The notes: a model not told the origin generated them from the letters alone. A stretch of DNA of 64,000 bases from Marinomonas algicola (GCF_014805825.1 NZ_CP061941.1:2852001-2916000); one strand, 5' to 3'; counted from the stretch's first letter, positions 37,666 through 47,161 are shown. Translations and numbers: made by a program.

Positions 37666-38844
37666 TTAATTTCTAGAGACGGCTAACGCCGTTCCCATAC
37701 CACCACCAATGCATAGGGTTGCTAGACCTTTTTTTACGTCTCTCTTTTGCATTTCGTGAATTAAGCTAACCAACACTCGGCAACCTGAAGCTCCAATGGG
37801 GTGACCCAATGCAATAGCGCCACCGTTCACATTAACCTTATTCGTGTCCCAACCCAACTCTTGATTGACACTCAATGCTTGAACAGCAAACGCTTCATTA
37901 GCTTCAATTAGGTCTAAATCATCAATTGACCAGTTAATTTTTTGTAGGCATTTTCTTGTAGCATGAATTGGCCCAGTCCCCATAATTTCAGGGTCAATTC
38001 CTGCATTCGCATAACCTTCAACATAAGCAAGAATCGGTAAATCAAGCGCATTTGCCTTCTCTTCGGTTGTGACCACCACCATGGCGGCACCATCGTTTAA
38101 TGTAGAGGCATTGCCCGCGGTCACTGATCCATCCTTTTTAAACGCAGGTCGCAATTTACCCAGAGATTCTAGTGTTGTTTGCGGTCTTGGCTGCTCATCT
38201 TGAGCAACAACAATGTCATCACCTCTTCTTTGAGGAACATGCATCTCGATAATTTCTTCATCAAAACGCCCAACAGCAATAGCCTCACCGGCTTTCTTCT
38301 GTGAGGCTACGGCAAACTCATCTTGCGTTGCTCGTGAAATATCCCAACGCTTGGCAATATTCTCCGCTGTGATCCCCATATGATAGTCATTAAAGGCATC
38401 CCATAGACCATCCGTCACCATTGAGTCTACTAATGCCCAGTTACCCATTTTCTGTCCGTTACGGCTATTAGGGAGTAGGTGTGCGGCTTGACTCATGGAC
38501 TCTTGTCCACCCGCCACAATCATTTCAGCATCGCCAGCCAGAATCGCTTGCGCAGCCAACTGCACCGCCTTCAGACCAGAACCACATACTTTGTTAATTG
38601 TCATAGCAGAAACATGATTCGGCAAGCCCGCTTTAATGGCGGTTTGGCGTGCTGGGTTTTGCCCACAACCAGCCGTTAATACTTGACCTAAAATGACTTC
38701 ATCAATGTTTTCCGTTAACACCGGCTGCTGATTCAACATTCTGGATAAAAGCTGACGGCCTAATTCAACCGCACTAAGCGAAGCAAGGCCTCCGGAAAAA
38801 GCACCAACAGGCGTTCTGTTCGCCGCTACAATTACTATTTTCAT
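37666..38844 (-). CDS. atoB: Acetyl-CoA C-acetyltransferase (thiolase)
   Basis: The 392-residue thiolase has the nucleophile Cys in NKVCGSGLKAV, the GGQESMS motif, NEAFAVQ, and the C-terminal catalytic GGGMGTA region preceded by NVNGGAIALGHPIGASG. It interconverts acetoacetyl-CoA and two acetyl-CoA. It is the third gene of an operon after CoA-transferase subunits A and B. Together they convert acetoacetate to acetyl-CoA. A biosynthetic role for PHB (PhaA) is an alternative, but no other pha genes are in view. Confidence 0.92.
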   Translation of the reverse strand: MKIVIVAANRTPVGAFSGGLASLSAVELGRQLLSRMLNQQPVLTENIDEVILGQVLTAGCGQNPARQTAIKAGLPNHVSAMTINKVCGSGLKAVQLAAQAILAGDAEMIVAGGQESMSQAAHLLPNSRNGQKMGNWALVDSMVTDGLWDAFNDYHMGITAENIAKRWDISRATQDEFAVASQKKAGEAIAVGRFDEEIIEMHVPQRRGDDIVVAQDEQPRPQTTLESLGKLRPAFKKDGSVTAGNASTLNDGAAMVVVTTEEKANALDLPILAYVEGYANAGIDPEIMGTGPIHATRKCLQKINWSIDDLDLIEANEAFAVQALSVNQELGWDTNKVNVNGGAIALGHPIGASGCRVLVSLIHEMQKRDVKKGLATLCIGGGMGTALAVSRN

Positions 38845-38873
38845 ATTTATTCACTTCTCTAATAGATCACAAG

Positions 38874-39533
38874 TTAAGAAAACTGCATTTCTGGAACATG
38901 ATCAGGAACGATCAGTTTCCCTTGGGTTTTCTCAATAATTTCTTCCACACTGACACCTGGAGCGCGCTCTTTTAATACAAAAGCACCGTCTTCAATTTCT
39001 AACCAAGCCAGATCTGTTAATACTTTTTTAATGCAGCCTTTCCCTGTTAATGGTAAAGAGCACGATTCTAATAACTTTGAGTCGCCATTTTTTGAGGCAT
39101 GCGTCATAGTGACAATAATATTATCAGCACCCGCCACTAAATCCATTGCGCCACCCATGCCTTTAATTAATTTGTTCGGGATCATCCAAGAAGCAATATT
39201 CCCCTGAGTGTCCACTTCAAAAGCACCAAGTACAGTTAGATCGACATGCCCACCACGAATCATCGCAAAGGATTCAGCAGACGAAAAAATCGATGCGCCA
39301 GCAACGGCCGTAACGGTTTGTTTACCTGCATTTATCATGTCTGCATCAATGGTTCCTTCGGTTGGGAACTCACCCATACCTAAAAGACCATTTTCAGACT
39401 GAAGCATGACTTCCATACCGTCAGGCACATAGTTAGCCACTAACGTTGGAATGCCTATGCCTAAATTCACGTAAAAGCCATCTTGTAATTCGCGCGCAAC
39501 ACGCATTGCCATTTGATCTCTTGAAAGTGTCAT
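38874..39533 (-). CDS. atoA: 3-oxoacid (acetoacetate) CoA-transferase subunit B
   Basis: The 219-residue beta subunit carries the SENGLLGMG motif whose Glu forms the covalent CoA thioester, and the N-terminal GIGIPTLVANYVPDG. It lies 29 bp upstream of the thiolase gene and 79 bp after subunit A. Succinyl-CoA:3-ketoacid transferase (ScoB) is the same family and cannot be told apart here. Confidence 0.9.
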   Translation of the reverse strand: MTLSRDQMAMRVARELQDGFYVNLGIGIPTLVANYVPDGMEVMLQSENGLLGMGEFPTEGTIDADMINAGKQTVTAVAGASIFSSAESFAMIRGGHVDLTVLGAFEVDTQGNIASWMIPNKLIKGMGGAMDLVAGADNIIVTMTHASKNGDSKLLESCSLPLTGKGCIKKVLTDLAWLEIEDGAFVLKERAPGVSVEEIIEKTQGKLIVPDHVPEMQFS

Positions 39534-39612
39534 ATCATCACCAAAATGTTATTTTTCTAAAAAATGTGGTTAAAGGGAGGCATTAGCGTCTCCGTTTTGG
39601 CTGAGCCGTGTA

Positions 39613-40314
39613 TCAAGCATCTTTGACAGTACGCTTTTCGATTCGCTTTTCAAACGACCCAACAATTAAACGATCAACATAAATTCCAGGCGTATGAATA
39701 TGCGCAGGATCAAGTTCACCCACTTCAACAAGCTCTTCCACCTCAACCACTGTAATTTTTCCGGCCGTGGCCGCTAAAGGATTAAAGTTTTGTGCGGTGT
39801 GACGATAAATAACATTACCGTAGCGATCGGCTTTCCAGCCTTTCACAATGGCAAAATCACCTCGAATTGACTCCTCAAGTAGATATTCTCTACCATCAAA
39901 CTCTTTAACATCTTTACCTTCTGCGACAGGAGTACCTACGCCAGTTGCTGTATAAAAAGCAGGAATACCAGCACCACCAGCGCGAATTTTTTCAGCCAAT
40001 GTCCCTTGCGGCGTCAGTTCAACTTCTAACTCACCCTCTAATAATTGCTTCTCAAATAACGCATTTTCACCAACATAAGACGACACCATTTTTTTCACTT
40101 GCTTGTCTTCCAATAGCACCCCCAAACCAAAACCATCGACACCACAATTATTGGAAACAATGGTTAGATTTTTTGTTTGACGCTTTTTAATCTCTGCAAT
40201 CAAGTTCTCTGGTATACCGCATAAACCAAAGCCACCCGCAATAACGGTCATGCCGTCTTCTAGGCCAGCCATGGCTTCTTCATAGCTGCCAACCACTTTA
40301 TCGAAACCCGCCAT
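39613..40314 (-). CDS. atoD: 3-oxoacid (acetoacetate) CoA-transferase subunit A
   Basis: The 233-residue alpha subunit has the family signature GGFGLCGIPENLI and SNNCGVDGFGLGVLL. With subunit B it activates acetoacetate using an acyl-CoA donor. It is the first gene of the three-gene operon, divergent from a LysR gene 127 bp away, which probably regulates it. Confidence 0.91.
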   Translation of the reverse strand: MAGFDKVVGSYEEAMAGLEDGMTVIAGGFGLCGIPENLIAEIKKRQTKNLTIVSNNCGVDGFGLGVLLEDKQVKKMVSSYVGENALFEKQLLEGELEVELTPQGTLAEKIRAGGAGIPAFYTATGVGTPVAEGKDVKEFDGREYLLEESIRGDFAIVKGWKADRYGNVIYRHTAQNFNPLAATAGKITVVEVEELVEVGELDPAHIHTPGIYVDRLIVGSFEKRIEKRTVKDA

Positions 40315-40441
40315 CTTGATACTCCTGTGAACATTAATTTTTATATAAATGAATTCATCTTAGATTTTACTTGTTTTGAGTGTGTATTAGTTTTATATAT
40401 TAGTTAAGTTTATTTTTTCTATTTATTGATCAGGTTTTTAA

Positions 40442-41350
40442 ATGAATGTTAAACAACTGCGCGCATTTGTTACAGTGGCTCGCACACTCAGTTTTGCTGA
40501 GTCGGCCAACATACTCCATCTATCGCAACCCACTCTTAGTCTGACCATTAAAAATCTAGAAGAACTTTTGGGTGGTCGATTATTAAGTCGAACAACCCGA
40601 ACAATGGCTCTCACACCAGAAGGAGAAGCGCTGCTGCCTATAGCGAAACAATTATTGGCTCAATGGGACAACGCGGAAGAAGAAATACATCAGAGGTTCT
40701 CATTACAAAAAGGCAAAATAGCCATTGCGGCCATGCCTTCGTTTGCCGCCTCTTTATTGCCTGAGGGGTTAGTGAATTACCATAAAAAATACCCCAAAAT
40801 TAAAGTGGAAATACACGATGTGTTGGCTGATACCGTAGTCGATATGGTAAGACAAGGCCGATTAGAAATTGGCATTTCATTTGACCCCGGTAATAATGAG
40901 GATCTGAATTTTAAACCGTTATTTAAAGACAGATTTATTGCCGTATTACCAAAACACCACCCGTTAGCCAATGCTCAAGAAATTACCTGGAGGGCATTAT
41001 TAGAAAACGATTTTATTACTTTGCAGCGCCCTTCTAGTGTCAGGCAGCTGATTGAAGAAACGCTTGAGCAACACGACTTGACATTGTCAGTCGCCTACGA
41101 CGCACATCAATTAGCCACTGTAGGACGAATGGTAGCAACAGGCCTTGGCGTGGCGGTTGTACCTGCATTGTGCGAGCAACAAATGCAAGAGCAAGGTGCT
41201 TACTGTTTGCCCGTAACAGAGCCTTCTATAGAAAGGGATATAGGGATCATCACTCGCAGTCGGACACAACTTTCAAGTGCAGCCATTACCATGATAGATG
41301 TCCTTATTCGTACCTTTGAAAAGAAAAAACTCACCCGCACTTTAGGCTAA
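40442..41350 (+). CDS. LysR-family regulator of the acetoacetate operon
   Basis: The 302-residue LTTR has an N-terminal HTH (LRAFVTVARTLSFAESANILHLSQPTLS) and an effector domain. Divergence from the CoA-transferase/thiolase operon makes that its likely target. The intergenic gap is AT-rich, and I could not single out one operator. Confidence 0.88.
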   Translation: MNVKQLRAFVTVARTLSFAESANILHLSQPTLSLTIKNLEELLGGRLLSRTTRTMALTPEGEALLPIAKQLLAQWDNAEEEIHQRFSLQKGKIAIAAMPSFAASLLPEGLVNYHKKYPKIKVEIHDVLADTVVDMVRQGRLEIGISFDPGNNEDLNFKPLFKDRFIAVLPKHHPLANAQEITWRALLENDFITLQRPSSVRQLIEETLEQHDLTLSVAYDAHQLATVGRMVATGLGVAVVPALCEQQMQEQGAYCLPVTEPSIERDIGIITRSRTQLSSAAITMIDVLIRTFEKKKLTRTLG

Positions 41351-41383
41351 CGTCTTAGCCACGTTTACACACAAGATACCCCA

Positions 41384-41428
41384 ATAAAAAAGCCAAACGG
41401 CTTAGACATGAATCTAGACAGTTTGGCT
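41384..41428 (-). terminator. Terminator of the minus-strand M48 gene
   Basis: AGCCAAAC/GTTTGGCT (41391-41398, 41421-41428) with an inner TTAGA/TCTAG pairing; on the minus strand TTTTTATTGG follows. Confidence 0.65.
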
Positions 41429-41496
41429 CGGTATGCAACCACGACTCGGTATTTAACCAGTACTCGGGTTTAACTAGTACTCGGTATCTAACCACT
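41429..41496. repeat. Imperfect 17-19-bp tandem repeats (four units)
   Basis: Units share CTCGGTATTTAACCAGT: 41444-41461, 41462-41478 and 41479-41496, plus a weaker leading unit at about 41426-41443. They lie between the terminator stem and the end of the M48 gene. Confidence 0.75.
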
Positions 41497-41510
41497 GTAA
41501 GAAAGCCATT

Positions 41511-42314
41511 TTAGTAACAGTTAGCCTGCTTATTTTGTGCCACTAAGGCTTGATAAGTCGCTAATGGCGCCACCATATTATGGTTTAAATCATCAATGCG
41601 TGTTGAGTGCGCTGGATGAGTAGACATCAGTTCTGGCGGTTGCTCTCCTGAATTGGCACTCATATTACGCCAGAGTTCAGTGCTTTCACGTGGATCAAAG
41701 CCGGCTTGAGACATTAGGTTAAGTCCGATTAAATCGGCTTCGGATTCATGCGCACGGCTAAAAGGCAGAATTATTCCATATTGAGCTCCCAATCCTAGAC
41801 CTTGGAAAATCGCCTGCTTTACGGGTGTGCTTGCACCGCTTAGCTTTTGGCCCAGCGCCAATACTTGAGTGGTTGCCAACTGAGTAGAGACACGTTCGTT
41901 ACCGTGACGAGCCAATACATGGCCAACTTCATGCCCCATTACCGAAGCCAGTTGTGATTGATTGGTTGCCACTTCAAGTAAGCCAGTATAAACGCCGATT
42001 TTATACCCAGGTAACGCAAAAGCATTCACTTGAGGATCATCAAATAAGACCACTTCCCAGTCATGATTGCGGTATTCATCGGGTAAAACGTTAATAATTC
42101 GATCCGCGACACATTGAACATGGTTGGTTAATTTTGTACTGGTCGAGGTTTTCACTTCTTCTTTCATCGTGGTGAAGGATTGAACCCCCATTTCATCCAG
42201 TTGGCTATCGGGTAATAATACAAATTGAGATCGGCCCGTTGGAGAGGAGGTGCACGCAATCAACACAATTGACATTGCGCCTATGGTTAAGCTACGTAAA
42301 AAGTTCATTTTCAT
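41511..42314 (-). CDS. M48-family metallopeptidase lipoprotein (LoiP/YggG-like)
   Basis: The 267-residue precursor has a lipoprotein signal (lipobox LIAC at about residue 21) and the zinc-protease motif GHEVGHVLARHG with the downstream Glu ligand in SRAHESEADLIGLNLM. Family members are outer-membrane-anchored periplasmic proteases that degrade misfolded proteins. The RBS lies a little far from the first Met; the Met at residue 3 is an alternative start. Confidence 0.9.
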   Translation of the reverse strand: MKMNFLRSLTIGAMSIVLIACTSSPTGRSQFVLLPDSQLDEMGVQSFTTMKEEVKTSTSTKLTNHVQCVADRIINVLPDEYRNHDWEVVLFDDPQVNAFALPGYKIGVYTGLLEVATNQSQLASVMGHEVGHVLARHGNERVSTQLATTQVLALGQKLSGASTPVKQAIFQGLGLGAQYGIILPFSRAHESEADLIGLNLMSQAGFDPRESTELWRNMSANSGEQPPELMSTHPAHSTRIDDLNHNMVAPLATYQALVAQNKQANCY

Positions 42315-42337
42315 AAAAACCTTCAGGTTGAATCTGT

Positions 42338-42730
42338 TTAATCGTTCGTTTCAATAAGTAAATCAACACCAATATCTCGAGAGAACTCTTCAGTAGAGAC
42401 AACAATCCCTTCACCCGCTAGATTTGGCGCAATACCTAATTTAAATCCATCTCGAGTCATGCCTGGAAGCCATTTACTAGCGAAATTATCAAATGAAATC
42501 ACACTGGATGTGAACCCATCATGTTCTTTCCCTTTCCATTTTTCAGCAAGAGACGCATCATTCCAAATGGGCAATACTTTTTCACTTCCCAATTCTACGA
42601 TAAGACAACCTTGATCATCTTGTAAAACCCACACATCTTGGCTTTTTTTACAGTGTTTTACGAATTCATCATAACGAGCATTACTTTGTAAACGAAAAAA
42701 AGCGTCTACTTGTTGATCATCAAAAGACAT
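42338..42730 (-). CDS. DUF2750-family protein
   Basis: The 130-residue cytoplasmic protein has the DUF2750 pattern: an N-terminal helix with DEFVKHCKKSQDVWVLQD, the LPIWNDASLAEKW block and a C-terminal FASKWLPGM...GIAPN. The function of the family is not known to me. It is 23 bp upstream of the M48 gene, so the two are probably co-transcribed. Confidence 0.75.
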   Translation of the reverse strand: MSFDDQQVDAFFRLQSNARYDEFVKHCKKSQDVWVLQDDQGCLIVELGSEKVLPIWNDASLAEKWKGKEHDGFTSSVISFDNFASKWLPGMTRDGFKLGIAPNLAGEGIVVSTEEFSRDIGVDLLIETND

Positions 42731-42812
42731 TTAGCTACCTACCAATTAGAATTTTGATCATCATATCACAGCACTTTAATGAACTATAAGCATCATCAAT
42801 TTAGTCATTAAA

Positions 42813-42977
42813 TTAATCGCTCAAATTAGGCAAGTCATCTGGCTGTAAAGCACTTTTATCAAGTGTATTATTCGTGCCGGTCGACTTATCTGAAAACAAT
42901 GTCCCAATAAATACGCCGGCGGCTGAGACTAAAATAACAAGACAAACAATCGCCAAAATGGCTAGATATTTCTTCAC
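42813..42977 (-). CDS. Small 54-residue single-pass membrane protein
   Basis: From GTG 42977 the frame gives a Lys-rich start, one strong hydrophobic segment (residues 4-28, LAILAIVCLVILVSAAGVFI) and an acidic, Asn/Asp-rich periplasmic tail ending PDDLPNLSD. RBS GGAAGC lies 5 nt upstream. It starts only 17 bp after the GNAT-C39 gene and on the same strand, so it should be in that operon. Type: N-in, C-out membrane anchor or possible substrate. I do not recognise a family. Confidence 0.7.
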   Translation of the reverse strand: MKKYLAILAIVCLVILVSAAGVFIGTLFSDKSTGTNNTLDKSALQPDDLPNLSD

Positions 42978-42994
42978 TCTGCTTCCTACTTAAA

Positions 42995-44137
42995 CTATTT
43001 AGCGGATAATAAAACCGCTGTTTGCAACCGACTTTGGCCAAAACGAGACATTTTCTCAAAGTCTTCTCTTGCTATAGGTACATACTGACAGTCTACACTA
43101 GAATGCGCATCACTACTTGGGTCAGGGTCATGCACATAAATACACTGTTCATCATAACCAGATAATACCACCCAATGGGGCGCTTTTTTACCATCCATTC
43201 GATACGTACTAATCAAAATAATGGGTAGGTATCCAGAATCAAATGCCGCTAACAGGGATTCCAACGTCATCGTAAAATAACGGACAGTAATATCGGCTTC
43301 AATACATTCTTTAACAAACATAGTATGCACCCGAGTCACAATGTCTTTTTTTAACGCATCGCGAACACCATCGACAAACAAAGGCGCTTTTTCATTTAAC
43401 CATACCTCTGCAATCGCACCTCTTTTTTTAGCCGCTAAAGCCAATCCCATAGGATGACAACCGCCGTGCCCAGACGTCATAAAAATAGTCGTCGCTTCTC
43501 GCCAAATTTGCAGCTCATCATCTGGGTCGGCCTTATACGACGGAATTAATGCCGTTAAGCCCATTTGTAACGAGGCTGGTCCGCAGGTAAATGGCGTGCC
43601 TTGTTGAATCCAAGGCAGTGCCACCGAAACCCTTTCCTGAGACAAATGCCGTATGCGCTTTTGCATTCTCAGTGCATTACTAAGGTCCTCATAATACGCG
43701 TCATAATGGCCAAACTTGCGATAACCTAACTTCTCATAAAGCCGGATGGCAGGCAAATTATGTTCATTCACTTCTAAACGTAGCATAATCTTATTTTTAG
43801 ATAGCGCCTCGTTTTCACAAGATTCAAGCAGCATTTTAGCCACACCTTTACCTCTAACGGCTTCACTGACAGCAATAGAGTACAACCTAGCCAAACGAGT
43901 ACCCTGATGTAAATGAAGCAGTGCGTAACCAACAATTTTATCCGCTCTTACAAGGGCGCCTTCTTTATGATCGTCACCCTCATCTTGATAAACAGCAACC
44001 AGTATTGTGCTGTTGGTTGAATTAAGTGCATGTCGAAAACTTCGACGGCTTATTCTGTCACTTTCGAAAGCATTATTTTCAAGCTGAACAAGCTCTGTTA
44101 ACTCTTTGGTAACCGCGTTACGCACGACGATCTTCAC
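42995..44137 (-). CDS. GNAT acetyltransferase fused to a C39-like cysteine peptidase (DUF3335)
   Basis: The 380-residue protein has an N-terminal GNAT domain (about 1-150; acetyl-CoA loop VRGKGVAKMLL, LYEKLGYRKFGH) and a C-terminal C39-like papain-fold domain (about 165-380). The peptidase triad is visible as Cys in PFTCGPASLQMG, His in APHWVVLSGYD and Asp in VHDPDPS. Comparative genomics (Iyer, Aravind and co-workers) places this fusion with RimK-like ATP-grasp ligases in predicted peptide-synthesis or -modification systems. Such a ligase is divergently encoded here at 44323. Confidence 0.88.
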   Translation of the reverse strand: MKIVVRNAVTKELTELVQLENNAFESDRISRRSFRHALNSTNSTILVAVYQDEGDDHKEGALVRADKIVGYALLHLHQGTRLARLYSIAVSEAVRGKGVAKMLLESCENEALSKNKIMLRLEVNEHNLPAIRLYEKLGYRKFGHYDAYYEDLSNALRMQKRIRHLSQERVSVALPWIQQGTPFTCGPASLQMGLTALIPSYKADPDDELQIWREATTIFMTSGHGGCHPMGLALAAKKRGAIAEVWLNEKAPLFVDGVRDALKKDIVTRVHTMFVKECIEADITVRYFTMTLESLLAAFDSGYLPIILISTYRMDGKKAPHWVVLSGYDEQCIYVHDPDPSSDAHSSVDCQYVPIAREDFEKMSRFGQSRLQTAVLLSAK

Positions 44138-44322
44138 TGTATATCTACTCGATTAGGTTAGTTAGTGGCACAAAATAAAAGCGGATTCTATGCTTGAATA
44201 TACGTAAAAGATAGCGTATTTATTGATCAAAAATATATAATTCAAACCTCTTGTCATTCGTTAAAAATAAGCGCACTATCCGCGAAATTTCATGGCCTTT
44301 TACTGTAAGGAAGCCACCCCTA

Positions 44323-45789
44323 ATGTCACAGACATACATTGTTGTTGATCACACTAAAGATTGGTCTGCTTTTTTAGAAAGCGACCGAGTTATTACCTTT
44401 AGTCAGTACCTCAATATGACCGATAAACACCACGGTCGTACCCGTATCATCAATTTATGTAAGAGTAATAAATATCTATCAGATGGCTACTATTGTTCGC
44501 TATTAGGTGAAAGTCGTGGTCATCATGTCATGCCCTCCGTGAGAGTACTCAATGACTTGAGTAAAAAAGATTTATATGAGCTCTATTTCGCAGACTTACT
44601 AATCGATTTAACGAAAAAATTGACGTCACCTGAGGAAGAGAAAACGCTAAAAGTACGCAGCTTTTTTGGTAAAACAGCGGATGCGACTTACAAAGAGCTG
44701 GCACGTAAACTGTTTGAAAAAATGCCATGTCCAGCTCTGGAAATAGCTTTAAAATTTAAAAAATCATGGCAGATCAGTTCTTTACAAGCCATTTCTCATC
44801 AATCATTGAGTGATGAAGACGAAACCTTATTTGCCGAAGCGCTTGAAGCGTTTAGCCATAAAGTGTGGAGTTCTACCAAGTCACGCCGCTCCGCGCGCTA
44901 TGATTTAGCTATTTTAGTTAACCCAGAGGAACAACTTCCTCCTAGTGACGCAATGGCGTTAAAAAAGTTCGTACAAGCAGGCAAACAGCTTGATATCCAA
45001 GTGGACTTCATTGGTCCAAAAGACATTATGCGACTGCCCGAATACGATGGTTTATTTATTCGTGAAACCACCAATATTGACCATCACACCTATCGTTTTG
45101 CAAAAAAAGCGGAAGCGGCAGGTCTTGTTGTTATGGACGACCCTCAATCCATTATGCGTTGTACAAATAAAGTCTATCTGGCTGACCTATTTCGGACTCA
45201 TAAAGTACCCTGCCCAAAAACAAGGATAGTTCATAGAAACGAAGAAAACATTGAGCAGGCTTTAGAAGACAATATAAGCTATCCAATGGTGGTAAAAATA
45301 CCTGACGGGGCCTTTTCAAAAGGGGTGATTAAGGCGAAAGATAGGACTGAGTTAACGTCAAGTTTGAATGAATTATTTAAGAAATCGTCGCTGCTTTTGG
45401 TACAAGAATATTTATATACCGAGTTCGATTGGCGTATTGGCATTTTAAATAATAAGCCACTATTTGCTTGCCGTTATTATATGGTGAAAAACCATTGGCA
45501 GATTTATCAACACAGCACTAACAAAAGTGAAAGTGGTGGGTTTGATACCTTACCGACATTTGAAGTGCCAAGACGAGTCCTGCAAGCGGCAATTGCGGCT
45601 ACCAAGCCCATAGGTGATGGATTATACGGAGTCGACGTAAAAGAAATAAATGGTCGTGGTTATGTCATCGAAGTGAATGACAATCCAAGCATCGACCGTG
45701 GCGTGGAAGACAAATACCTAGGCGAAGAACTGTATATGCAGATTATGGCCGAATTTTTACGCAGAATGCAGCTAAAACATAACCATTAA
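44323..45789 (+). CDS. RimK-like ATP-grasp ligase with N-terminal extension
   Basis: The 488-residue protein has an N-terminal domain (about 1-190, including a RimK-associated region with ISLCKSNKYLSDGYYCSLL-like content) and a C-terminal ATP-grasp domain (about 290-480; YPMVVKIPDGAFSKGVIK, then VIEVNDNPSIDRGVED). ATP-grasp ligases of this group join an amino acid such as Glu to a carboxylate through an acyl phosphate. It is divergent from the GNAT-C39 gene. I choose ATG 44323 (AAGGAAG upstream) over the TTG at 44251. Confidence 0.86.
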   Translation: MSQTYIVVDHTKDWSAFLESDRVITFSQYLNMTDKHHGRTRIINLCKSNKYLSDGYYCSLLGESRGHHVMPSVRVLNDLSKKDLYELYFADLLIDLTKKLTSPEEEKTLKVRSFFGKTADATYKELARKLFEKMPCPALEIALKFKKSWQISSLQAISHQSLSDEDETLFAEALEAFSHKVWSSTKSRRSARYDLAILVNPEEQLPPSDAMALKKFVQAGKQLDIQVDFIGPKDIMRLPEYDGLFIRETTNIDHHTYRFAKKAEAAGLVVMDDPQSIMRCTNKVYLADLFRTHKVPCPKTRIVHRNEENIEQALEDNISYPMVVKIPDGAFSKGVIKAKDRTELTSSLNELFKKSSLLLVQEYLYTEFDWRIGILNNKPLFACRYYMVKNHWQIYQHSTNKSESGGFDTLPTFEVPRRVLQAAIAATKPIGDGLYGVDVKEINGRGYVIEVNDNPSIDRGVEDKYLGEELYMQIMAEFLRRMQLKHNH

Positions 45790-45802
45790 TCACCATACAA
45801 TG

Positions 45803-45835
45803 AAAAAACGATCGACATGGAGTTGATCGTTTTTT
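45803..45835 (+). terminator. Terminator of the RimK-like gene
   Basis: AAAAAACGATC pairs with GATCGTTTTTT (11-bp perfect stem, 11-nt loop) 14 bp past the stop; works on both strands. Confidence 0.85.
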
Positions 45836-45857
45836 AGACAAATCAGTAATAGCGGCA

Positions 45858-46283
45858 CTACTTATACAACATGTCTTCTCGAGTCGATATTAATCGAGCT
45901 AACACTTTATTTTGCAACGGGTAATCTAGATCGGCTTGAGTCATGGCTTTGGTTAGAATGTCTACCGTATGGTTGAACACACTTTCGTTAATGTTTTTCC
46001 CAGCATGGACATCCGTCATGCTGTCTCCTGTGTATGTGCAGGGACCATCCAAACGTACGCACAAATATTCTATCCATTTTTCTTTAAAACGAGGAATATT
46101 GGATTTTTCAAAAAATACGTAAAGCGACTCATCAAAGCTCACTTCTTTAAGAAAATTATCTGTAATTTCAACCAATTTTTCATGCCCTCCAATCGCCTCA
46201 TACAAGGTATTTTTTGGGGCTGGAGAGACGGCACAGGCACTCATTAGAAATAGACTTGCTAAGCCAATTGTTGTTTTTAACAT
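45858..46283 (-). CDS. Truncated haemoglobin (group 1) as a lipoprotein
   Basis: The 141-residue precursor has a lipoprotein signal (LFLMSAC) then a TrHb1 globin: YEAIGGHEKLVEITDNFL (start of the 2-on-2 fold), FFEKSNI and the proximal His in DVHAGKNI. Truncated haemoglobins bind O2 or NO; a lipid-anchored periplasmic form is unusual but recurs next to DUF3034 genes. The start ATG 46283 follows the stop of the DUF3034 gene by 2 bp. Confidence 0.85.
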   Translation of the reverse strand: MLKTTIGLASLFLMSACAVSPAPKNTLYEAIGGHEKLVEITDNFLKEVSFDESLYVFFEKSNIPRFKEKWIEYLCVRLDGPCTYTGDSMTDVHAGKNINESVFNHTVDILTKAMTQADLDYPLQNKVLARLISTREDMLYK

Positions 46284-46285
46284 AA

Positions 46286-47161
46286 TCACCACACATAACC
46301 CGTTAAGGATACATACAACCCCGTTTGTTTTGCTGATCCAGCAATTGAACCCAAATCAACCCACGCTGCCGTAACATTAATGTCTTTATTCGGAATATAA
46401 GAGACAAAGACATCTTTCCAGTCATCTTCTTTAAGCCCTAGGTTATCCGGCTTTTGTCGGTATTCCATCCCAACAACCCAATGAGGGCTAACAAGTACGC
46501 CAAATGACCCTTCAAACATTACGTCGTAACTTGCCTTGTTTTTCCCACCATAACCCAACAGCCCTAACTCATTGGCTTTTGTTGCCCTAGCCGCCAAATT
46601 CCAAACCAGGTTATAACCATCAAGGAAGCCTAGATGCACTTTGGTTGCGGCCAGGTATAAATCCGTTCCGGATTCTGAATGACCGGCACCGACAACCGAT
46701 TTTGCAACAAAGGCATCCGCTAATCTTTTATGCTGAATGCCAATACTCAACTGGGGGTAATTCGAATACACGGCATCACCGTACAAACGAACTTTGGCAC
46801 CTATGATATCTTGCTCTATTTCTCCTCCTGTTGACGCATTCGTTAAAGATACAGGCAGATGAAACACCTGCTTGGCGTAACTCAATTCAACACGATCATA
46901 AAAACCAGCCGCTATGCCTTGACTCGATAAGCGATAATCCTGAGTGTTTACATTAGTAATGAATACTGAACCTGAGGTTTCATCACGGCTATCGTACCCA
47001 GCTAATGTTGCCCATGGAACAAGGCCTCCCCCACCACTGCCTTCGACTTGAGATAACCCCGCCGTTGCGAGTAATTTCCCTTCGCCAGCCAAAGTAGGTA
47101 ACGTCATAAAACTCGCTATAGAAGCAATAAACAGTGGCCATAAACTGGCTTTTATTTTCAT
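46286..47161 (-). CDS. DUF3034-family outer-membrane-like protein
   Basis: The 291-residue precursor has a signal peptide (1-25) followed by a pattern of amphipathic beta strands ending with an aromatic residue (LYVSLTGYVW), typical of an outer-membrane beta-barrel. The N-terminal GKLLATAGLSQVEGSGGGGL is the DUF3034 opening. Function unknown. It is in operon with the globin and the cupredoxin gene, so a role with the copper or gas-binding partner is possible. Confidence 0.82.
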   Translation of the reverse strand: MKIKASLWPLFIASIASFMTLPTLAGEGKLLATAGLSQVEGSGGGGLVPWATLAGYDSRDETSGSVFITNVNTQDYRLSSQGIAAGFYDRVELSYAKQVFHLPVSLTNASTGGEIEQDIIGAKVRLYGDAVYSNYPQLSIGIQHKRLADAFVAKSVVGAGHSESGTDLYLAATKVHLGFLDGYNLVWNLAARATKANELGLLGYGGKNKASYDVMFEGSFGVLVSPHWVVGMEYRQKPDNLGLKEDDWKDVFVSYIPNKDINVTAAWVDLGSIAGSAKQTGLYVSLTGYVW

